From Plantago major (lineage: Eukaryota; Streptophyta; Magnoliopsida; Lamiales; Plantaginaceae): a stretch of 64,000 bases of DNA. How positions within the stretch are numbered: position 1 is the stretch's first letter; each line of letters opens with the position of its first letter. Below are positions 57,881 through 64,000 of the stretch, one piece after another. A model generated the notes under the pieces. The model was not told the origin of the DNA. It saw nothing but the letters and a program-made list of their open reading frames with translations, and did not search any database. The stretch lies in assembly GCA_026545765.1 (NCBI GenBank), contig CM048840.1:48038580-48102579 (forward strand), written 5' to 3'. The translations under genes were made by a program, and so were the position numbers.

Positions 57881-59518
57881 TTAATGTCCCCATCCTATGG
57901 CCGCAGAATTCTCCTTAAGAAGCTCAACAAGTTGGTTCTCTTCTTCCTTTTGCAATTTCGAAGAGATTATCACAAGTTTGGACCGATTTTCACCAAAGAA
58001 AACATACTTAAGGTGGGATGGGAGTTCCTTAAGGTCAGGCCTAAGGGGTTCAATTTCCCCAGTATTGCTACTGAGGGAGTCGAATTCACCTAATGGTTCA
58101 CTAGGGGGATCAGGCTCACCTGCTGTTTCAATTTCAGCTGAATCTAAAGTACATATTAGCTCATGGCTTTCCTCACTCACAATTCCCTTATCAGGATCTA
58201 GTGTCAAAACGGACTCTAACTTATTGCTAGCAATATCATCAAGCAAAGCAGTATATACACAGTCATCAATGATGCAATGAAATTCTTTGGCAATCTCATG
58301 TTCAGTTTCACAATCTGTAACAGAGTAAGCATTAGAGTTACCTGCAGGACGGAATGCGTCCTTGCTGATTCGATTGCCTCTGATATCCATCGCTATCTTC
58401 CCTTCTACAACATCGACTTGAAGCTTGACAGTTTTCATGTACGGCCTTCCCAGCAAAATCACATGGTTTCTGCTACTGGTTGCTGCATTGCTGGGAGGTA
58501 GAACTACAAAATCTGCTGGTACCAAGTATGTGTCAACTTTGACCAAAGCATCCCGTATAATACCAAGTGGTCACTGGATACTACAATCAGCCATTTGCAA
58601 AGTCATATTCACAGGTTCCAACTTCCCCAAACCGAGCTCCTGATAAAGGTCATGGGTAATAAGATTAATGCTCGCTCCCAAGTCGAGCATACCTTTTGCT
58701 ACCTTCCCATTCTCCATTTGTATATCAATCACGAAACTCCCTGGGTCTTGTTGTTTCACTGGTAATCCGATCACAGAATTCGCTGTTTTTGGAAGAATCA
58801 GATTTTCAGTAGACGAAAGCTTCTTCTTATTAGCATCTAAGTCCTTGAAGAACTTAGCATAGGAGGAGACATTATCGATAAGCTCCAGCAGTGGCATGTT
58901 CACGTTAACTTTCGAAAGCATTACCAGAATAGATTTGAACTTACTGTCGTCTTTTGGCTTCTTAACTCTCCCAGGGTATGGTAATAGCTTGGGCACTAGT
59001 GGTCCTGGGGGGCAGAAGGGATTATTAGATATATGTAGAACCTCAGTGCTGCTTGTTGGGTCCTCAATAATCTCCTCAGCTTCCTCCTCAGTAACGTCGA
59101 TAGCTGGTGTAGGTGGAGTTTCCGGTTTAGTCATCATATCTGGCTTCTCAACAGCCCTACCACTACGCAGTACTGTAGTTGCTTGAATCTCCTCTTCCAA
59201 ATCATCTTCATCCCCAAATTCTAGACCAGCTATGAAGTTAGCCAAACTATCTGCTATGTCCTCTATTCTGCGCATCATTCCCTCAATCTGTTGTCCTGTT
59301 CTCTCTTTCCCCTTCATAACAACTTGCATAAATTTTTCATCATGGGCAATTAAGGCCACCAATGTGCTTTCGCTAAATGACCTGCTCTCCGGTAAAATAT
59401 TTGCACTATTCACCATTTCCGGAGCTGGTCCTCCTGTACTCTGTCGCCGTTCATTGGTAATCCTGTCAATATCTTCAGCATATAACAGTTCATATTTCTT
59501 TGATGCTTCGTCGATCAC
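57881..59518 (-). pseudogene. D1 gag remnant and protease
   Basis: 58571-59518 begins with residues typical of an Athila Gag start (IDEASKKYELLYAEDIDRI) and then passes to the post-knuckle linker (IEGMMRRIEDIADSLANF), with no capsid domain or zinc knuckle between. The protease follows: DPGSFVIDIQMENGKVAKGM and LDLGASINLITHDLYQELGL, with DLGA as active site. 57881-58546 continues it (HVILLGRPYMKT, KIAMDIRGNRISKD). One stop near 58570 divides the two. The linker to RT is acidic. Confidence 0.8.
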
Positions 59519-59686
59519 AATAGCAGGTCCAGCTACCCTTGCAGAGGGTGCGTAGTAGCTGGAAAAGGACTACATTCCTAGATCTCAACAATAGTAACTC
59601 AACAAATGATTAGTTTCTGTTAGTCCAAGTAAAATAAAATCACGACAAGTAACCACCGGCTCTCAGCGCTACAATAGGAATTAATT

Positions 59687-59702
59687 CACCGGCAGCGGCG
59701 CA
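59687..59702 (-). promoter_or_regulatory. Primer-binding site of D1, degenerate tRNA-Asp type
   Basis: The reverse complement TGCGCCGCTGCCGGTG is a few changes away from the tRNA-Asp complement and lies just inside the LTR at 59708. Confidence 0.7.
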
Positions 59703-59707
59703 AAATT

Positions 59708-61010
59708 TGATGTGCTCAAATTAATACTTAGAAAACCAATTAGTAAGCAGTTGTTATAGATAGACAATGCTAAACCACAGAGTCGTTCCCTAAGGAATTA
59801 ATCAAGCTACGTAGCAGTGAGAGTAAATAGATACTTGCTAGTAAAAATTGATTGATGGTTTGGTTCTACTTCTAACTAGTTTAACAAAAGCTAAGATTAT
59901 GATTAACAATGAGAGAAAGATGAATACAGTAGCAAGATCCAATTATGTTAATTCGAACTAGGGAAAACACTCATATTTGTCAGACGGTTGTTATACAGTA
60001 AATCAATCAATTCGATACAAGCAATTGTTCTTAGAATATATTATACAGGAGAAATCGTGAGTCGTCAATTCACGATCCTTAAACATGAACAATTTAGAGA
60101 ATTTAATACGGACTTATCGAATTGAAGGTTTTTACGAAGATTTTATACGAGACTAACCTATATGAGTTATTTGATAAACCCTAGAATGAATATGCATAAC
60201 CTTCAATGCTACTGTATTCAGAAGTGTTTAGCTACTCATACTTGAGATTTGCATGCAAGGATTCATGGTACTAATCATATGAAACATAGATATGAAACTC
60301 GCATGCAATAACATACAATTCAATCGATGAATATAAAGAACGAATTGCAAAGAATAAAGCAATAGAGAAATCAAAACCAATAATTCTGATGAGTAAAATC
60401 AATGAATAATCCAAGCTCCAAAGATGTCTCAATGTCAATGTGTGTATCCCCGGAGCTTTTTTCTCAAAACTAGGTTAAAAGAAGTATGAAAGAAAGAATC
60501 AAAAAAAAATCTAATCGAATTAAGCAAAACGAATTCTGGACTTCTGGCGTCAAGTAGCTTCCTTTGTCGATTATATATCCATTTCGAAATTCTGCGCAAG
60601 TAGCTTCTTCCTTCAAAACAGGGGAGCCAATTGCAATCTCGTCGCGGCGGCCCAATTGCCTCGCTGCGGCGAGCCTTCTTTATCACAATATATATAGCCT
60701 TCGCATAATCTCGCCGCGGCGAGCTTCAATCTTCAAATCAGAGGCTCCATTCGCAAAATCTCACTGCGGCGGACAAATTTCTTCGCCGCGGCGAGTCTTC
60801 TTTAAATGGCCAGTTGCAAGCTCGTAAAATCTCGCCGCGGTGAGCCATGCTAAGCAGCTTGTTCTCATTCGGCTCAAAAGATATCGATTTCTATAAAATA
60901 AAAACAAAACACCAAAGCGTAAAAACAAACTACGACTACGAAACTAAAGACAAAAACTCACAAAGACCGCTAAAAAGGACCAAATGAGACGTTAGAATAT
61001 TGTCTCATCA
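59708..61010 (-). repeat. D1 5' LTR (1303 bp)
   Basis: It pairs with 52180-53469 but is visibly diverged. It retains about five good copies of the GC palindrome (60650-60845). Several copies are destroyed, for example near 60545-60600. Confidence 0.9.
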
Positions 61011-61015
61011 GCTAC

Positions 61016-61037
61016 TGACGGTCCGAACCGAGGCTGT
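61016..61037 (+). pseudogene. Antisense B gene, 22-bp exon 3 continuation
   Basis: The bases between D1 and D2 continue the exon 3 frame from 52179 (TGACGGTCCGAACCGAGGCT). They show that D1 and D2 landed 22 bp apart in the same gene. The rest lies beyond the window. Confidence 0.6.
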
Positions 61038-62246
61038 TGATGTGCTCAAATTAATACTTAGAAAACCAAGGAGTAAGCAGTTGTTATAGATGGACAAAGC
61101 TAAAGCACAGAGTCGTTCGCTAAGAAATTAATCAAGCTACGTAGTAGTGAGAGTAAACAGATACTTGCGAGTAACAGTTGACTGATGGTTTGGTTATACT
61201 TCTAACTAGTTTAACTAAAGCTAAGATTACGATTAACAATGAGAGAAAGATGAATACGGTAGCAAGATCCAATTATGCTAATTTGAACTAGGGATAACAC
61301 TCATACTTGTCACACGGTTGTTGTACAGTAAATCAATCAATTCGATTCAACCAATTGTTCTTAGAATATATTATACGGGAGACATCGTGAGTTGTCAATT
61401 CACAATCCTTATACATGAACAATTTATAGAATTTAATACGAACTTATCGAATTGAAGGTTTTTACGAAGATTTCATACGAGAGTAACCTATATGAGTGAT
61501 TTGATAAACCCTAGAACGAATATGCATAATCTTCACATCCTACCGTAATCAAAGGTGTTTAGCTACTCATACTTGAGAATTGCATACAGAGATTCATGGT
61601 AATAATCATACGAAACATAGATGAGAAACTCGCATGCAATAACATACAGTTCAATCGATAGAGATAAAGAACGAATTGTAAAGAAGAAAGCATTAGTGAA
61701 ATCAATACCAATAATCCTCATGAATAAAATCAATGAATAACTAAGCTCCAAAGATGTATCAATGTTAATGTCTGAATCTAGGAGCTCTCTTCCCAAACTA
61801 GGTTAAAAGAAGTATATGAAAAGAAAGACAAATTCTAAACTAATAAGGAAAACAAATTAGAGATCATGGGTCTGTACAAGGCGTAATTGCCATGGCGAAG
61901 CTTTCTTTGGTCGATTATATATCCATCCAAATTCTTGCCATGGGATTGAATCTCACTTGTGGCGCCTTCCTTCAAACAGGGAGCCATTCAAAATCTACAT
62001 GGCGAAACCTCCCGGAATTCCCAAGTCCAAGCTCGTAAAATATCGCCGTGGCGGACTGAATCCCTCGCCACGGCGAGCCATGCTAAGCAGCTTGTTCTCA
62101 TTTAGCTCAAAGGACATCGATTCCTGCAAAATGTAAAAAAAACACCGAAGTGTAAAAATGAACTAAAAAGACTATAAAACTAAAGACAAAGACTCACAAA
62201 GACCGCTAAAAAGGACCAAATGAGACGTTAGAATATTGTCTCATCA
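61038..62246 (-). repeat. D2 3' LTR (1209 bp)
   Basis: Similar to the D1 LTRs but about 90 bp shorter. Most GC palindromes have been eroded; recognisable ones remain at 62041-62080. Confidence 0.88.
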
Positions 62247-63792
62247 AAATCCCCAAACCAAACCTTTGCTCGTCCTCGAACAAACACACAACCTAAACAC
62301 ACTAGACTCTAAACCATGTAAACAAACAAAGAGTCAAATTCCCAAGCGACCGAATCTACCATTGAAAACATTAAATTCACAAGATGCAAAAATTTTGTTC
62401 TCAACCTAACCTTGGCAGAACTAGTAGCGGTGTCGACACGATCGTTTCTCAAATAAATAACAATTAAGCCTAGCCCGCTAGTCCCTCGCAGGTGTATAAA
62501 GTGTATCACTCACTCTCATGGAAGTATCCATACAGGGTATAGCTCAAAAAGTAAACTGGGAAGATGACTTTCGTTACAAGGATGCCTTAAATATCTTATG
62601 CTATTGTACTCGTCTCATTGAGTCAAAAGGGACTTTGGCACAAGACTGTATTCCTCCAGAAGAATCGAAAAACTGAAACTACTCCCCTCATCCATTTCAA
62701 AACAACATTAGGTCTCATAATACGTCACTGAATTCAGTGCATGGCCACCTAGGCTCTTTTAATCTCAATTTTTAGCAGGTGTCTATTTTACCGAAAGTCC
62801 ACACTTTTGTGCGTGTCAGTTTGGTGTATGTGCCATCAACCCTCACGGACACATGGCTTTTTAAGTCCACACCGGTATATAGGTAGTATTTGAAACACGC
62901 CTAACACGACTAACGGTGATCAATGAAGACCATAGATCCACCCCGAGATTCAAATATCAAAAGCTTAGGGAGCAGTAAACAGTTTTTTGCAGCACAAATA
63001 TAATAGCTCATAACATTCATAGTGAACAATCCTCTCCCCAAACCAGTTCGACAGAATGGGGGGAAATAAAATCCGCAAAGTAAAGCATGCCGTTCGTCGT
63101 CCCCAATGAAATTAAGTACACATAAGTATGAAAAGGCGCAAGTAATACGTAAAAACTTGCACAACCCAGGAAATCACACAATAACAGGTGCCGGTACAAT
63201 ATTTTTTCTTCGGCCATGCTCCTCACAGGTTTTGGACTATAGGGCTAACCAGACTTGCTATTTACAAGAGAAACGACCTTGCAGGATTAAAAGCCTACTA
63301 CACTACTTCTAGCTAGACATAAAAAAAAAACGTAAGCAGCAAGATAATTTACCATTCACAATAGACGTTTGACTTGGTAATTGACTCAGAGTCACCACAA
63401 GAGAAAATAAAAATACTAACACCTAAACTGGACTCAACTGGGAAGGAAATATATAACTAACACAGAAATGTGGCTAACATACCACCACAGTCACATAACA
63501 CAAGCAAGTGGCTAACATACCACTTGAACGGAATACATAAAAATAAAAAATGAGAAACAGAGTACGAAATAGAGTACAAAAATCGGAAATAAAGTACAAA
63601 ATGAGACAACTTATGCTAAACATACAGTCGACCACCTCCCCAAATCTATACAAGTGCTAGTCCCTAGCAATGAATAGTGTAAGAAACGACTGTATAGAAT
63701 GACCAACCATAGTGTTGTCTCAGCAGGGATGATCACACGGATCCAGAAGGGCCACCACCGAAGTGTTGCTCCTAGAAATCCTGTTGTGCCTT
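62247..63792 (-). other. 3' noncoding cassette of D2
   Basis: Colinear with A, C and D1. It has a polypurine tract at 62247-62259, an inner one at 63031-63044 and another at 63635-63646. The hairpin at 62800-62813 has one arm mutated (CACAC against GTGCG). No ORF is supported. Confidence 0.65.
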
Positions 63793-64000
63793 CTAGAGTG
63801 CCTCCTGCCTCTCGAGGCGCTCAGTCTCTCGCTGCTCCCTAGCCTCAACTCTCCTATCTCGCTCCTCTTGTCGCTGGTAGTTCTCCTCGATACGGGAGTA
63901 CCGATCCTCAATCCGGGCATATTGTGGTCCTGCCCACTCCTGAAACTGTGCCGTCATCTGCTCGAAGTAACTCTGGAAGTCAGAAGAACCAAGTGGAGTG
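63793..64000 (-). CDS. C-terminus of a D2 ORF, coiled coil (partial)
   Basis: On the minus strand the last 69 codons are open to a TAG at 63793-63795. They encode YFEQMTAQFQEW, then a highly charged helix (RVEAREQRETERLERQEAL). The start lies outside the window. An extra ORF here, between pol and the cassette, would fit the ORF found downstream of pol in Athila elements, but D1 has nothing at this place. Function unknown. Confidence 0.45.
   Translation of the reverse strand, partial: TPLGSSDFQSYFEQMTAQFQEWAGPQYARIEDRYSRIEENYQRQEERDRRVEAREQRETERLERQEAL

Larger units (their letters stand above)
52180..61010 (-). mobile_element. D1: Athila-like Gypsy element (TSD GCTAC)
   Basis: The ends are TGATGTGCTC and GTCTCATCA. 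GCTAC is found at 52175-52179 and 61011-61015. Minus-strand order: 5' LTR 59708-61010, primer site, short gag start, protease, RT, RNase H, integrase, noncoding cassette, 3' LTR 52180-53469. The capsid and zinc knuckle of gag are missing. RNase H is interrupted by Copia integrase sequence. Confidence 0.9.
61038..64000 (-). mobile_element. D2: second family-D element, cut by the window edge
   Basis: LTR 61038-62246 (TGATGTGCTC to GTCTCATCA) is followed by a polypurine tract and the noncoding cassette, then the end of an ORF. It is the 3' end of a minus-strand element. The likely left target copy is GCTGT (61033-61037); the right copy lies outside. Confidence 0.85.

Overview
The window is nuclear DNA of a flowering plant, probably a dicot with a large, repeat-rich genome. 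I infer this from the tRNA-Met and tRNA-Asp primer sites of plant Copia and Gypsy LTR retrotransposons, Athila-type pol, a Tat-type antisense ORF and an En/Spm (CACTA) transposon. I see no host single-copy gene, tRNA, rRNA or CRISPR array. Almost every base belongs to a nest of transposable elements, and most boundaries can be set to the base from target-site duplications (TSDs).

Oldest layer, family B (Tat-like Gypsy). Two 764-bp B LTRs face each other tail to tail. B+ is 13-375 plus 24422-24822. B- is 25620-25787 plus 32642-33237. B- is the 3' LTR of a minus-strand element that fills the window from 33238 to the right. That element carries an antisense (+ strand) gene with its own TATA box and introns, in pieces at 34793-35617, 50518-52179 and 61016-61037.

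Insertions into B. (1) 376-24416, TSD GGAGT: a three-LTR tandem of a short non-autonomous family A with a 1.3-kb internal inversion. It contains the truncated element Copia-1 (5177-19620), whose LTR holds a 3.9-kb CACTA transposon (15630-19550, TSD ACT). (2) 25788-32636, TSD CTTAT: family C, an Athila-like element with gag and protease but no RT or integrase. (3) 35618-50512, TSD ACGAC: Copia-2, a 14.9-kb Sirevirus-like Copia element with nearly identical LTRs. (4) 52180-61010, TSD GCTAC: D1, an Athila-like element with protease to integrase but a deleted capsid. It has a scrap of Copia integrase embedded in its RNase H region. (5) 61038 to the window end: D2, a second family-D element cut by the window edge.

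All LTR elements except B+ and the inverted block lie on the minus strand. All gag/pol genes seen are broken by stops, frameshifts or deletions, so no copy here looks autonomous.

Most interesting parts: the roughly 5.7-kb region downstream of pol in Copia-2, which looks like a gene with its own TATA box and at least five short GT-AG introns, followed by a second unknown ORF; the antisense intron-containing gene of B; a noncoding cassette shared by families A, C and D that lies between two polypurine tracts and carries a conserved hairpin; and clusters of GC-rich palindromes in the AT-rich LTRs of the same families.
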